Shown one piece after another: positions 29,023 through 41,329 of a stretch of DNA of 64,000 bases. A model generated the notes under the pieces. The model did no database searches, was not told the DNA's origin, and was given only the letters and a program-made list of their open reading frames with translations. Both the position numbers and the translations under genes were made by a program. Every line of letters begins with the position of its first letter. The first letter of the stretch is position 1. This stretch comes from Nelumbo lutea (taxonomy: Eukaryota > Streptophyta > Magnoliopsida > Proteales > Nelumbonaceae): contig JAKGHH010000005.1 in the NCBI GenBank assembly GCA_022828595.1, positions 59,143,655 through 59,207,654 of the forward strand. Reading direction: 5' to 3'.

Positions 29023-30209
29023 CCCAAACCCCTAGACCCCCCAATCTCAGGTAAGGGTGGGATTTTATCCCATGCTCCGCCATAACCAGCTAAAAAATTT
29101 ACCAGCAGGTTAATGGGCAGTTGGGCACATTTGAGTCGGATAAAATTAGTGTGCACTTTGGAGTCTGAAATATTAGCAAGAAAAAAAACGAAAAACAATT
29201 TTTTTGCTATTTCATTTTTATTTTTTGTTTAAACTTGTGAACAAAATGGTCAAATCAAATAATAGTACTGTTCAACTTGTGCTCTAATGACAAAAATGAT
29301 GGTGTCCAGTTAGACCGGCAACATTGATGATACAACAAGTCAACAATCGAACATTGAAATAATAAAATCGGGAAAAAAAGTCATCTTGTAACAAAAGGAA
29401 CAAATATTGATATAATATGTTAGATGCAGGGCGCATTGTATAGGTTTTCGATCGGGATGACAATTTTTCCCGTTTTTTTTATTTCGCTGGCATCTGTCTC
29501 GAATGGGGCGGGAGTGGGAATGAATTTAAGGGTTGAGGGATAAAACTTGCGATTTATGTTTTTTTAAATGAATAATTGATGAATTTATTTTAACGTTTTT
29601 AAAAATATGATTAAATATGTATAAATATATCTAAGTTTATTTTGATAGGGTTGTGAATCATAATTGTTTTATTTAAAAAAATTAAAATAATATAGAAAAA
29701 AATAAAATGAATTTAACATTATAAAATAAAATGGTGGAGTGGGAATCCTGGTGAGCCACTGAGCCCAAAGCTGGATAACCCTTCTAAACAAAATCTATTT
29801 CGTTATATTGACAAATATTGCATGGTTGCTAGGTTTTGATCAAATCTTGATTTTGGAAGGCGTGGCAGGACAACCTATTTTCACTACCACTTGCCAATCT
29901 ACTAGACAGTCTAGACTTTTACTAAAATATTAAAATATTACAGCAAAAGAAGATATAGAGAGAACAAATCTATTCATTTATCTAGGTATAAATAGAATTG
30001 GGGCCGGGACTACTAGTCACCATGACCTAATTTCCTAAATGCCGACAGTTTAGTCTCTTTATCATCTTTTTTTCTACAATAGTAAATTTTTTTCGCTAAT
30101 TCAGGAGAATTCCTTAGAGACCAAAGCCCAACAATACAATATATAGGATTCTCTCCCTCGAAAAAAACGAAGAAAGGTAGGATTCTAATTCGAGACATTA
30201 GGATTAGAA
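29023..30209. other. Repeat-rich spacer
   Basis: A GC-rich block at about 29,453-29,530 (GGGATGACAATTTTTCCCG, GGGGCGGGAGTGGG) resembles the E1/E2 MITE ends and may be a relic of that family, running to about 29,760. A 61-codon minus-strand frame at 30,013-30,198 has no recognised domain. Nothing else is supportable. Confidence 0.35.
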
Positions 30210-30805
30210 ACAGTAGGGCCCCTTTTTACCAATGCTCAGAGACTTGGACCCAGCATAGAACCGAAGGGAGAGGTTCACGGGCCAGAGGTTCAACCAGGGC
30301 TGAACCAGAATGATGTGGCATTTATATGTGTGTGTAATATGGGTTATATAAATACTATAGATACTATATTTTGTAATTTTTAATATGCTTAAATATGATG
30401 AATGGATGGTAAATTCTTTAATTTTTAAATTAAATGACTAAGGTTTAAGTCTCATAATTTATATTTTCTTTAAAATACATGTGCAATAAAGTAATATATA
30501 CAAGAAAGAGTCATTAGAATTTACAAGCAAAGAGGTGGATTAGTGGTAATTAATCAATATACAAAAATAAGAGGCCATGGATTTAAGTCTTCTTAAACTC
30601 ATTTTATAAATTTCAAGTATTTAACGGCCCAGGCGGTTTTATGAAAACGGCACCAATTCACCAGTTTTCTGGTTAAACCAGTTGGTCAGCCAGTTTTCAC
30701 CAGGCTTTTGGTAAATGAGGTTATTGAGGTGTGACCGAACTAGTCAGGGCTCAGGGTCACAGTTCAACCAGTTCAACAGTCCAGTCAAATTTTCTAAACA
30801 CTGCT
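30210..30805 (-). mobile_element. Repeat family X, copy B (inverted, truncated)
   Basis: Read on the minus strand this follows copy A block by block: AACTGGTGAATTGG, AAACCG, TTACTTTATTGCAC, then TTAAAAATTAAAGAATTTAC, and ends at the CCGGTTC-like block. It preserves the state before the LINE insertion at 26,673 (GAGACTTAAACCTTAGTCAT, uninterrupted). Confidence 0.7.
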
Positions 30806-31499
30806 TTTTACTACCGAATGGTCGAAGACATTGAGACGCCTAAGCTAGTGCTTAATATGACAAGCACCAATTGAACCCATCAAGGATTGGCAATTGTGAA
30901 CTAATGCCTTCAATGACCAGGGCACATGCCCCTCTCTCTTGTTGATGGCTGATATAGCTAGTCACCAGCAATGCAAAACATTACTCCATCCATGCATCCT
31001 CCCTCTTTATCAACAATATAGCATGTATTACTATAACTTTAGTAGCCAATCATCTTTAAAGCTTTCATCGTATTAATTCTCTTGCTTTTCTTTCTCGTTA
31101 ATTCCTTGGATTATCTCTCTATCATGTCGTTAACTATCTCTCCTTTAATAATTCAATCCACTAATTCTCTCTTCTTAAAATTACATCATTAAATTGCTTA
31201 AGATTCATTGATTATTTTTAGCTTTTCTTAAAAAAAAATATATAATAATAATAAACCAAACCCACTTTGCTTAAGGATGACCATTTCAGTCCAGTCCAAG
31301 TTGAGGCCTGCATTAGGTCCACAAATTTCAAAGTTGGGCCTGGGCCTAATACTTAATACCCGATGTAGGCCCAAATATTATATGATCTAGTCTATACTAT
31401 TTTAGAAAGCACAATAGCCTCAAGAATATTTCTGGAATTTTCTAAGGACAAAATTTACCCCTCTATATTTAAATTTATTGATAAAAAAATAAGAATAAA
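30806..31499. other. Spacer, no feature recognised
   Basis: This is AT-rich sequence without coding potential or paired repeats that I can support. Confidence 0.45.
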
Positions 31500-32720
31500 T
31501 AGGGTAATTGGGTCAAATGGATCAATCTATGTTGCCACAATTAAATAAAATTTTCAAAAATTGATAAAATGTAAAAATATAAAAATTAAAAAAAATGGGA
31601 ACATTTTTAACATCATATATTTGACATATTAAACAATAATAAGTATGATAAATAAGAAATGCTTTTATTAATAATGGAAATGGATGTAAAATTTAAAACC
31701 AATTGGAAATAAAATTATTTGCCTATTCTCTCTCATTAGGTCTAATATCTAAGGTATATTCTCTCATTAAATCCTATTTTTAAAATATATTTATTCCATC
31801 ATTAAATTCTATTAATTAAATCCACAACATTAATTTTAATAGTGCCAAAATAAATATTTTGAAAAATAATTTGAAAACAAAATAATTTTCTTTCTTTCTG
31901 GTGGTGGGTAAGTAATTCAACCATTTGGGGTCAAATGGGTTAATAAATAATATCATAATTAAATAATAAAAAATTAAAATAAATAAAATATATAATACAA
32001 AATAAAGAATTGGACATATCACTAATGTTGTATATACATTATATAAAATAAAAATAAGTATGGAATGTAAGTAGTATTTTTATTAATGATGAAATTGGAA
32101 TGCCAAATTTAAAATCAACCTAGAAATGAAATGATGTATAGTCCAATAATATTTTTTTTAAATAGAAAAATACAAATAATCACAAAAATAAAAATAGAGA
32201 AAATTTTAGAGACATATCTAATGTTATATATTTATAAAAAATAAAATTTTGGGTACATCTATACAATGTTATATATTGAACAAAAATAAGTATTATATAT
32301 TTATACATAAGAAATTAATAATTTTATCATTGATGAAAATGTAATACAAAATTTAATGTCAACCAAAAAATCAAACTATTTTTCTTTATGGGTGGTGGGT
32401 TAGTAGTTTGGGTTAAATGGATAAATTGATGATATGATAGTTAAATAATAAATCTTTAAAATGTAATAAAAAGTACAATTAATAAATTGATGATATGATA
32501 GTTAAATTTATGTCAAATAAGAATTGTGTGTGATAAGTAAAAGTTATTTATATAATGTAGATGAAACATATAACTTAAAACTAATCCAAAAACAAATTTC
32601 TAGATGGTGTGTAAATGATCCAACTTTTCAGAGAAACTCATAATACCATAATTGAATAATAAATATTAAAAAAAAAAGATGAAAGACCAAATGAAAAAGT
32701 AGAGAATTGTGTAAAAAAAA
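31500..32720. repeat. Highly AT-rich diverged direct repeats
   Basis: A block of type GGGTCAAATGG...ATAATTAAATAATAAA recurs at about 31,505, 31,925, 32,407 and (weakest) 32,635. Each is followed by AATAAAAATAAGTAT and a TTTATTAATGATGAAAATG-like segment. Spacing is irregular (about 420, 480 and 230 bases) and identity is low, so this is an old duplication cluster. No protein is encoded. Confidence 0.5.
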
Positions 32721-32796
32721 TTCAGGAACATTTTTAATGTTATATATTAAATAAAAATAATTATTAAAATAAAAATATGACAAAAATGAAATACAA

Positions 32797-32798
<2 letters not shown>

Positions 32799-32846
<48 letters not shown>

Positions 32847-32884
32847 GAATAAGAATAATAAGAATAATAATAATAATAATAATT
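32799..32884. repeat. (TAA)n microsatellite
   Basis: An AAT/TAA trinucleotide run of about 85 bases is interrupted by AAG variants around 32,845-32,868. Confidence 0.92.
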
Positions 32885-33448
32885 GTTATTGTAATTTAAA
32901 ATTTTTATGCACAATGCACATGCACATTTACTACAAGCATTTAAGTTTATTTTTAATCATATTATTATTTTTGCTATTTTTTATTTTTTATTTAAAATTC
33001 AAATAATTAATATGAAAAATTTTCTCACATGCAATGAATGTACTTAATTACTAATATATAATAAAAAGAAAAATTGAATTTTGAAATATATTTTTTCTTA
33101 TAATACTTGTTCATTGATTAAATATAAAGATAAAACTATTTGAACAACCACTTTTACAAATATAAACATTATAAAGATATCATTTATTAAGTTTTATGGC
33201 ATGGACGTAAAACCATGGCAAATATCAGAAGGATGAAAGGAGACAGGAACCTGGGACTCTAATGGGCCGGATCCTTGTAAAATCTGCGGGGCAAAGCTAG
33301 CGAAAAGAGCCCAAATGCCAATGTGTGGTTGTTAGTAATGGAAGTGGAATCAATTAGGCAGAGAGTAGGGAGAGGGGGTTGTCGGACCCACCAACGCTCG
33401 TCAATGTCAAACTCAAATGGAAGTAGAGAGTTGATAAATATTTTGCCA
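32885..33448. other. Spacer, no feature recognised
   Basis: AT-rich sequence changes to mixed composition near 33,190. A 69-codon frame at 33,323-33,532 has no recognisable domain. Confidence 0.4.
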
Positions 33449-33580
33449 AGGAAACACGTTCCAACCCTCTGCCAATTTCATCTAACACCGCACATCATTA
33501 GATGGGACCCATCATGTTTGAAATCCTCATAGTGCGGTATGAGATTGTTGGTAGAGGGTTGAAACGTGTTTTAATTTGTT
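33449..33580. mobile_element. Foldback MITE-like hairpin
   Basis: An arm with AACACGTTCCAACCCTCTGCC and CACCGCAC (33,449-33,493) is complementary to a second arm with GTGCGGTATGAGA and TAGAGGGTTGAAACGTGTTT (33,532-33,573). About 40 bases separate them. Target duplications are not clear. Confidence 0.5.
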
Positions 33581-33825
33581 GGCAGGTGATTCATACTCGA
33601 TTAATAGAACTACCAAAATGAGTTGGGATGTCTTATCAATACAAACTCCGCCCATGTCTACCCATATAATATCACAGCCATATGTAAAGAATATCCCATT
33701 CTCTTACATAGTATTATGTAAGGGGAGATTTTCTAATTCACGGGAGTAGTGTGTTGTGGGTAGAAGTGGACAAAATTATCATGGATAGGAGATCTGAAGT
33801 ATACCAAAACAAATACCAATTTAAA
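33581..33825. other. Spacer, no feature recognised
   Basis: Mixed-composition sequence without a gene or paired repeat. Confidence 0.4.
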
Positions 33826-34106
33826 GCATGGTTTTTAAAAACGAACCGGTGACCGAATCAGTCAAGGGTCCAGTTACCGGTTCAAACGGTCTGACTGTTT
33901 TACCTGAATGACTGGCCCATTCTGACAAAAAATATAAAAATTTTAAAAAATAAAAATTAAAAAACGGTCAAAACCATTCAAATGATTAACCAGTCGGTTC
34001 AATGGTTTATTGACCAAAATCAACGGTTTTGAGAAAAAAAACGATTTTAGAGAAAAACAGAACCGGTCAGGCCCAGTTTTCCAGTCCGGTTTTGAAAACA
34101 GTGATT
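33826..34106. mobile_element. Small non-autonomous element (TTTTTAAAAACGAACCGG ends)
   Basis: It starts ATGGTTTTTAAAAACGAACC and ends CCAGTCCGGTTTTGAAAACA, so the termini are complementary. The ends resemble those of repeat family X. The interior is non-coding and rich in CCGGTTCAAACGG-like blocks. Confidence 0.5.
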
Positions 34107-35427
34107 TAAAATCAGTTTCATTTCACGTCTTTTTCAACTTTTCTTTCTCTCTCTCTCTCTCTCTTTTTTTTTTACTTTATTATTTATTCTGTGGGCTACA
34201 GGAACTAGGAAGTAGGTAAGGTTTACTTAGCAGTGCCAGTCTGGTTCTTTGCTTTCCTTTTTTTTGGGTTTGAATGGGTATTTTTGATTTTTGTCGGTCT
34301 TTACTTTATACAGTGTATGGCGATAATTGCTAATCGGGTGGCTCCAATGACCTAAAATTTGTTTGATATTGTAAGCAATTTATTGAAACATCGGTGTGCT
34401 AGGAAAATATAAAAAAATAAATAAAATTTTCTCTAACCATTAGCTTTCAAACGTTATATATATTATATTGAAGAAATATTATATATATTACTAAATAGCA
34501 TTTTAGAATAAATGGTTATGTAATAATTAAATTAATATCTTTTTTTTTAAATAAATACCCATAAAATAAAACATCATCCTAATAATTCAGACCAGGAGGA
34601 ACCTGGTGGGATATAATTAGCTGTATGGGAACTGAAAGAAATCTAAAAAGTGGATAAAGGTGAAATGGATGGACCACTCCACAGTCCACAATCCACACCA
34701 GTAGAGGGCAGAGGCAACTCATCAATCAATCAACAGAACCTTCTTTCTTCTTTTTACCTGCTAAGGAATGAAAGCAATTAAAGACAACTTTGTAGTACAG
34801 TAGCCTAGCAAACTAAAAGTAATGTCAAAAGAAACCAAAAGAAAAGGGAGTTGGGCGAAATGTAGATGTAGATTACTTGTTTACAAGTATAAACTATTGA
34901 GCCAAACCCACCACTCACAAGTCACAACTATATATATAATCACCGAGATATGGTGATTGATCCTCTTTATTATTGGCTTAATTTGTCTCTCCCGCCCTTC
35001 TCAATTTTCAACCGTTTCCAAATAATACCTTCCTTTTTCCTTTTCAGGAGCAAAGTTCTTCATTGCTTTTAATCAACACTTCCATTCTACAAACATTCAT
35101 TCTATATTTAGTAAACAGAGACGGGGAAATAAATGTGGTGGACAGGTGTCAGGAAATTTCTTCACAAAGGAGGACACGTGTCATACTCTTCAAGTATTCG
35201 TTTTTGTCTACTCTGTTGATTGAATGAAGAAAATAAAAAAGAATGATGAAGAAAAAAGGGTGAGAGAGGGAGAGACTTTAGAGAGGAGGCAGCCGGCAGG
35301 TAAGTGAATTTTACTCGTCCGGACTCCGGACTCCGGACTTCGGACGGGCTGTACCGGGTACGGTAGACCAACAAGGATGCCACGCCATGTACTGACATTT
35401 CCGTATTATATTAGTCATTAGCGCTTT
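34107..35427. other. Spacer with promoter-like bits but no gene
   Basis: A (CT)n run lies at about 34,146-34,163 and a TATA-like ACTATATATATAATC near 34,927. A CAG|GTAAGT donor-like site lies at about 35,299, and short GGACTCC tandem copies at 35,320-35,345. No coding frame connects them, so I make no gene call. Confidence 0.4.
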
Positions 35428-35541
35428 ATTTGGTTTGATGGAAAAGGTAGGAAAAAGAAAGAAAAGGTAGGAAAATCATTATAAACCTTATATAAATTTT
35501 CTTACCTTTCCCTACCTTTTCTTTCAAACCAAATATAGCCT
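35428..35541. mobile_element. Short foldback MITE (family Y), copy 1
   Basis: The left end TATTTGGTTTGATGGAAAAG is complementary to the right end CTTTTCTTTCAAACCAAATA. A sister copy is at 41,028-41,145. It is non-coding. Confidence 0.65.
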
Positions 35542-35966
35542 GGGGGGCTGCAACTCGCAAGGAAAATGCTGCCACCGTGGTCACTGCTGCAGAAGTGAGT
35601 CGGTCCTTAAAATTGGAAGGGTAAATTGCTGGAGTTTTTTGAATTTCCCCTGAATTTTTTATAATTATAATAATCACATCTCCTGATTTTTTTATATAAT
35701 TGCAAGTAGACCCAATAAGAAGCACCAAAATTTTCAAAATACCCATATAATTATTATTGTGGCTGATTTTTACAGAAAAACAATATAAATTAAACCTTTT
35801 TTGCTAAAATCCTTTAACAAGAGCCTCAAAATGTACAAAATACCCATACAATTACTAATGAGTAATGAGGTTAGTTTTTATAGAGTAAAAAAAAAAACAA
35901 AGAAAGCTTTATAAATAATAAAAAAGAGAATTTAAAGTCACAACTTTACCTAGCAATTGACACGAA

Positions 35967-36518
35967 GGCTCAGTTTGGAAGGAGTACAAATATAAATATA
36001 TAGTGCAAAACTTTACATTTTGTATATATTTGTACTGTACATATTTGTATTTGTATATGTTTGGCATCAATGCTGCAGACCGGTGATGTGTGGGTTAGAA
36101 GCACCGTTTTCTGAGAAAACAGTCTTTTTTTTGTTTAAAAACATTGCTGCCAGGTAGGATGTTTCCTGGAGCAACAACAATGTTTTTTGTTTGGCACCAA
36201 TGCTCCAGGAAACATTTTCAGCATTGGTACCTATTATCCAGTGCCACATCATGTCCCTATCACTGCCACCTCATATCTCTGTTGGCAGCAACGAGCTGCA
36301 GCTCCGGGGAATGCCAAATTCGGTGTTGCTCCAAGCTACGCCTTCTCGATTTTCCAAGACGTGGCTTGGAGCATCATTTTTTATGGAAGAATGGTTCCAA
36401 ACAAACAGGCATTTCTTGAAGGACCGTTTTTTTCCAACGTAGCACTGATGTGTCACTGTTTTCTGGAGCAACGACATTGATGCCAAATAGATGCTTTGTA
36501 CTCCTTCCAAACTGAGTC
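35967..36518. mobile_element. MITE family Z, copy 1, interrupted
   Basis: Inverted ends GGCTCAGTTTGGAAGGAGTA and TACTCCTTCCAAACTGAGTC are nearly perfect. The uninterrupted relative at 42,057-42,174 is only 118 bp, showing that the extra length here is a later insertion. Confidence 0.72.
36060..36487. mobile_element. Inner MITE nested in MITE Z
   Basis: A perfect 13-bp inverted repeat, TTTGGCATCAATG (36,060-36,072) and CATTGATGCCAAA (36,475-36,487), bounds the insertion. Inside is a hairpin, GATGTTTCCTGGAGCA (36,159-36,174) against TGCTCCAGGAAACATT (36,200-36,215). Open frames here are not convincing genes. Confidence 0.65.
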
Positions 36519-36799
36519 GAAAGGTAAATTTGAAAAATAAATCAATTTCAGAAAAGAGATTGAACAGGTTTGAGCTAACCATTCATATGAAGAGAAAATT
36601 TGAAAAATAAACTTTTTGATCAAAAGGAACTGTAGCTATGTCAGAAAGTTCAGGGGAGCTGATTGCAATTTCCAAACCGCAGGAAATGTTTCAACAGCAA
36701 CCAGAATCTTAAGGAGAGGTTTCAGCAACAACTAAAAACTTAAGAGGAGATTTCAGCAATTTACCCAAAAATAAAATCATGCTTTTCACTTTTCAGAGC

Positions 36800-37040
36800 A
36801 TCATTACTTAGATGGTTGGACCGTTTAGCCAGGAAACCATCCAATCAATCGGTTTCCATTTCATCCTTAACCCATTCCTTGGCCAAAAACTATTGACTTG
36901 ATTAACGTCTTGCTGACTCAGGTGGTACAACCATCAACCCGTTTGACCATCCGTTCAAACCAAACAAACTGCTGACCTGAAAACTAATGGCCAAAACAGT
37001 TCCGATTCTGGGTAGATTTTTAAAACATTGATTAAAACAG
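36800..37040. mobile_element. Degenerate non-autonomous element relic
   Basis: Sequence from ATGGTTGGACCG to GTAGATTTTTAAAACATTG resembles family X and the 33.8-kb element in its GGTTCAAAC blocks and TTTTTAAAAC end. The left end is too decayed to define. Confidence 0.35.
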
Positions 37041-38230
37041 TATTTTGAGCACCATCCGACATAGGAACAAAATTGGGGGCTTATTAATACATAATCTCAT
37101 ATTAATAACAAAAAGAACACATAAGAGATAGGAGCTGGGCCTCAATTATGGATTTATGGTTATGGAGATAGGCTTCCAACTGAGCTGGGCCTCTGCTCTT
37201 ATCTACATAGCCCAGACAAAACTCTGCATGCAGTACTATCTAAGCGTAGGGGATGCCAAAAATAAGTATGCCTTCTACTATATTATAACAAAACCCCAAA
37301 CGGTACTTAAGGATGCAATTCCATTGAGAATCTTGATTCTTGACAAAGTAAAGCAATCAATGAGATATTCCTTTACAATTGTTGTTGATATAGTTATAAT
37401 CAACAAATTAAGTGTGATGATGCCAATACGAAGACCAGAAGTCCTTTTTCCTGCACTAAGCTTTATAGATTTTTTTTGTATGTCACTCCCCTAATGGTCT
37501 ACTCTCTTTTATTTGAAAAAACCTGTTCACTAATTATTGTTCCTTTGATTGCGAAGGAACATATAGAGGAAAGTCTGAAGTCTCAACGTTATGGTAGGTC
37601 CAGAATTTTAAAATTTTGAATTGGAATTGAATGACCCACAAGCATTGCGCCACCTGTATGTAGTTGCAGGCAACCAGACGCGCTTGTGGCTTTAAATTTG
37701 ATTTCATGGGCTCCTTTTTCCGGAGTCCCACCGTCCAATCAAACTCAAAACAACACACAAGTCATAAGCTAACGGCTCCAGGCACCCAACGGCAGCCCCA
37801 GTCAATCGTCTTAACATCCAATGGCAGCTCCCCGGCCACTAGGCTTCAAGATCAAGTGAAACGTGGCAACTGATTAGCGATGTGCCATGAAAATCCAGCT
37901 CACCGTTCACCCCATTTTATTTTGATTAACCTAAAAGAGTGAAGAATCGACCACAACATCTGCATCAACTTTCAACATGTCTATTTCAAAGGGGAATGCT
38001 CTCAAAATTTACTGTTAGACCAAGTTATAGACAGCTTTCGTGCATCCGAAGTTTTAAAATTTTCTCAGTGGCACAAGAAAGCACAACTTCATATTTAATT
38101 TCTGTGTTTTGAGACCAAGGTCTCTCCTAGAAAAATTCCGGTTTCCTCCTTGGCTTTCCTCCCTCCTTTCTTTATTGCTTTTCATGGAGTCACCACCCCA
38201 CCTTTTCTCTAATTTTTAACCTGTTGAAAG
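37041..38230. other. Spacer upstream of HIPP gene
   Basis: An open frame of 112 codons at 37,156-37,494 has no recognised domain and I do not call it a gene. The last 500 bases are the likely promoter region of the HIPP gene. Confidence 0.4.
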
Positions 38231-38233
38231 GCC

Positions 38234-38240
38234 TATATAA
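38234..38240 (+). promoter_or_regulatory. TATA box of HIPP gene
   Basis: TATATAA is followed by GGAGGGG, about 510 bases before the ATG. The implied long leader has a possible 5' UTR intron starting at ACAAG|GTAAGC-like sequence near 38,347, though the exact leader structure cannot be settled from sequence. Confidence 0.55.
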
Positions 38241-38749
38241 GGAGGGGTTCTGTGTAAAGAAGGATTCGAAGGAAGTAAAGGGTTTCAAGAGCAGCCTTCA
38301 GAGAGCCTTTTTTGCTCCAAGGCAAGGAAGGAATCCATAGTTTTACAAGTAAGCTTCCTGCACTTTCTAGGAAAGCCTATATCCAGGGTTGTATATAAAT
38401 CTGTCTCAGATTTTTTTCAGAAGCCCATCTGCCGCTGCTGATTCTTCTCTCACCCATCATCTCTTCTAAACTCTCCTTCACAACCTGCTCATCAGTAACA
38501 GCCATTCTCAAGTCCCAACCTATTGGTTCCCAAAAATCCATCAAAATAATCAAGATATCTGGAGTAGCTTTTATCCCTTTTAACCTATCTATCACCCTTT
38601 CTTCTGCATTTCCTTCATGTTCAATTAAAACTAAAGGAGTCCATTAAGGTCCTTTTCTGCATTTCTGTTGAACTACTTGACTTGGATTTTCTTTCCGTCT
38701 ATCTAAATCCATCAAATCTCGGGCTTATCCCGAAGCTTCTGTCTTAAAC

Positions 38750-39302
38750 ATGGGAATTGGAGGCACTTTGGAATATTTCTCTGGTTTAATGAGCAGTGGC
38801 CATAAACACAAGAAAAAGAAGCAGTTGCAGACTGTGGAGCTTAAGGTCAGGATGGACTGTGAGGGTTGTGAACTCAAAGTCAGAAAAGCCCTCTCTTCAC
38901 TGAAAGGTAATTGCTGCTTTCACTTTCTCTTCTTTCTTTCTCTCTGGATATGATTGTTCTATGATGGTTCATGGGGTTGAGATGACACTCTTGCCTTTTT
39001 CAGGGGTTAAGTCTGTGGATATAAACATGAAACAGCAGAAGGTGACTGTAACTGGTTATGTGGATGAAAAGAAAGTATTGAAGAAGGCTCAGTCGACAGG
39101 AAAAAAGGCTGAGATTTGGCCTTATGTTCCTTACAACCTTGTCGCTCATCCTTACACTGCTCAGGCTTATGACAAGAAGGCACCTCCTGGCTATGTCAGG
39201 AATGTTGAGACCATTACTGCTACAGCTACCGTTCACACACAAGAAGAGAGGTACACCTCAATGTTTAGTGATGAAAACCCAAATGCTTGCTCTATCATGT
39301 AG
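38750..39302 (+). CDS. HIPP: Heavy-metal-associated isoprenylated plant protein (HIPP)
   Basis: Exons 38750-38906 and 39004-39302 join AAAG|GTAATT to TTTTCAG|GG in phase, giving 151 residues, the usual size for small HIPPs. After a Lys-rich N-terminal stretch (HKHKKKKQ) comes one HMA domain with the metal-binding core MDCEGCELKVRKAL. Exon 2 begins GVKSVDINMKQQKVTVTGYV. The C-terminus is CSIM, a CaaX box for farnesylation, which defines the family. HIPPs bind transition metals and act at membranes or in the nucleus. The start ATG is the first in frame and matches the family N-terminus (MGxxGTLEYxS). No damage is seen, and this is the cleanest complete gene in the window. Confidence 0.95.
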
Positions 39303-39722
39303 ATGCAGCAGAGAAAAGAAAAGAAATAGAGAGGTCGAGGTTGCTCTACCACATCTGAACTCTGAAGCATTTCCCTACCCATCACTGTAAAAATCCAACC
39401 TGAGTTTTTCTTCATGGAGTTGTATGAGAATATTAACTGGAGTGATGAGGGAGGGGCCTTGGTGTTGTTGAGTGGGGTCTCTGGAGCGCCTGTCGTGAAC
39501 CTGGTTGTGCTCCTTGGTATAGAGAAAATAGTGTATATAGGTTGTTATTTGTTAAGAGACAGCTGCCATCTCTGCTTTTTTTACGTTCCTACTTTCTTTT
39601 TTTCCACTGGTGATTGTCCTCTTCTCATGCATGATGTTATAATCTCTTTTCTGTTTGGTGGGGATTCTCTTGTCTATACCCGTATATTGTCCATACATTG
39701 TTTCCCAATGAATGAAAAGAAA
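39303..39722 (+). other. Probable HIPP 3' UTR
   Basis: A T-rich 3' region holds AATGAATGAAAAG (near 39,708), which could serve as a polyadenylation signal. The 111-codon frame at 39,414-39,749 is judged accidental. Confidence 0.45.
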
Positions 39723-41027
39723 AACAAAAGAACTACAATTAAAGGGTAAAAGTTAACAAGCTGATTAGCAGCCAGTGGGGCTACCAAATTCTATATTAAA
39801 CAAAGTGGTTAGTTCATACTGATCATCGATTTGCAGGGTCTTAATTGGAACCCCATACAGAACAAGAAAAGTTTTTTTTTCCTTGAACTAAAACGAATCC
39901 CCAAAAGCAGGAAACTGTGACAAATTCATATTGATTTGACTGCAATATTACCCTAAAGGCCTAAACCCAGTAAGGAAAATCAAAATTCCACATAAATCAG
40001 TACAAAACGTAAAGAATAGGAGGACAATGGAAGAGGGAACAAAGAAAAAAAATTTCTTGGATACATTGAAGAGGAAAAATTATAAAAACAAATGAAGAGG
40101 GATCCTTTTTAACTATCCCAAAAGGTTATGATTCAATTTCAAATTTGAGGCCATAATTAACAACTTGAAGAAGATAAAGATTGCTCCCTGACAAAGGGTG
40201 CTTCATCAACAAACAAAACATGTGTTATTTCCCACCAAAAAGAGATTGTGTTTTGCCCAGTTGCACTATATTATTAGCGCTTTGAATTCTATCTTTTCTA
40301 ATTCACTAGTGCTTTATGTTTTAATGGCCTTTTCATCTTACAAATTAATCACTGAAATAATTTCAATCGAGTGACATCACTGTGTTCTGTGGATGAAATA
40401 ATTGAGGATATTTATGTCTATTTGGCTTTAAACAAATCAAATAATAGGTCAATTTTTCTGGATGTTAGGGGTCCACTAGCAGATAGCTTACAAGTATGTT
40501 GAGGGAAAATATACGTTATGCAATTCAAGTGGATAATAACTACAACCTTCACCAAATAGCAGAAAAGCTTCTTGGGTCCGAACCAGTACCCACTTGCCAC
40601 TTGTCATGTTTACACATTCTGGATCCATTGTTGATCACGATCAGATGCCTTTTTAACCACGTGATGAGAGCCAGGAGTTTTGGGAAAACCCAAATTTGAA
40701 GTTGCAATCAGATGATCCCAACGTTGATTTGATTTTATGTGCTACCTTTAGATGGGACCCATCAGATCCCCACCTTTGCCTGCCAGAGATGGCTAGCTGT
40801 CTGTATGGTGGCTTCCTATACTAGACAGACCCCTGGCCCTGGGCTGTCTGAGACTTCCTCATGACAAAAGGTGTCTGGTCCATGAATTTTCGTTAGTTTG
40901 CTAGGTACTTGGGTCTCACCAAAAACATGAGTAAGGTATGCCAGTATGAAAGTCAGGATGGTACAATATTCTCTACAATTTTTGCTTTATACTGAATGAG
41001 TTTACGTGCAGTGACGCGCCTTAAGGT
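39723..41027. other. Spacer, no gene recognised
   Basis: AT-rich intergenic sequence. GATGGGACCCATCA near 40,752 is also found at 33,500, so a shared old repeat may be present. Confidence 0.4.
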
Positions 41028-41145
41028 TATGTTTGGTTTGAAGAAAAATGCATGAAAAGGGAAAAGTAGAAAACCTTTACAAACCTTGTATAGATTTTCT
41101 TGTCTTTCCCCTCCTCCTCTACCTTTTCGTTCAAACCAAACATAG
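41028..41145. mobile_element. Short foldback MITE (family Y), copy 2
   Basis: The left end TTATGTTTGGTTTGAAGAAA and right end TTTTCGTTCAAACCAAACAT are complementary. It shares the AAACCTT...TATAGATTTTCTT centre with the copy at 35,428. Confidence 0.65.
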
Positions 41146-41329
41146 CCCAAAGGCTTAAACTACTCTGCTTGCATCTTTGCAGTAGGGGTACCATAACACC
41201 AAATCCTCCATGAACTTTAGTATTTTGCTTCTGACTATGGTATCTAAAAACTTGATAATTAATCAGATGGTATTCATCAAAATTTATAGGGGGTTAAATT
41301 TGTTCGGTATCAATCCCTTACCCAATGGT

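Larger units (their letters stand above)
35619..36766. mobile_element. Outer TIR element with two nested MITEs
   Basis: GGGTAAATTGCTG at 35,619-35,631 is the exact complement of CAGCAATTTACCC at 36,754-36,766. Subterminal segments repeat CCCCTGAATTTTT/TCTCCTGATTTTT motifs in both halves. The terminal GGGTAAAT resembles the Pack-MULE ends, but I find no 9-bp duplication. The middle is occupied by the MITE pair below. Confidence 0.55.

Noticed and set aside
30013..30198. Possible organelle-derived insert
   Set aside because: A 61-codon minus-strand frame looked distinctive, but I could not match it to any plastid or mitochondrial gene.
34927..35300. TATA-like box and donor-like site as an unannotated gene
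   Set aside because: No coding frame or acceptor joins them, so the signals alone are too weak.
36144..36582. Overlapping frames as genes
   Set aside because: They lie inside the nested MITEs and overlap on both strands without domain support.
37156..37494. 112-codon open frame as a gene
   Set aside because: There is no recognisable domain, no splice or promoter context, and composition like the surrounding spacer.
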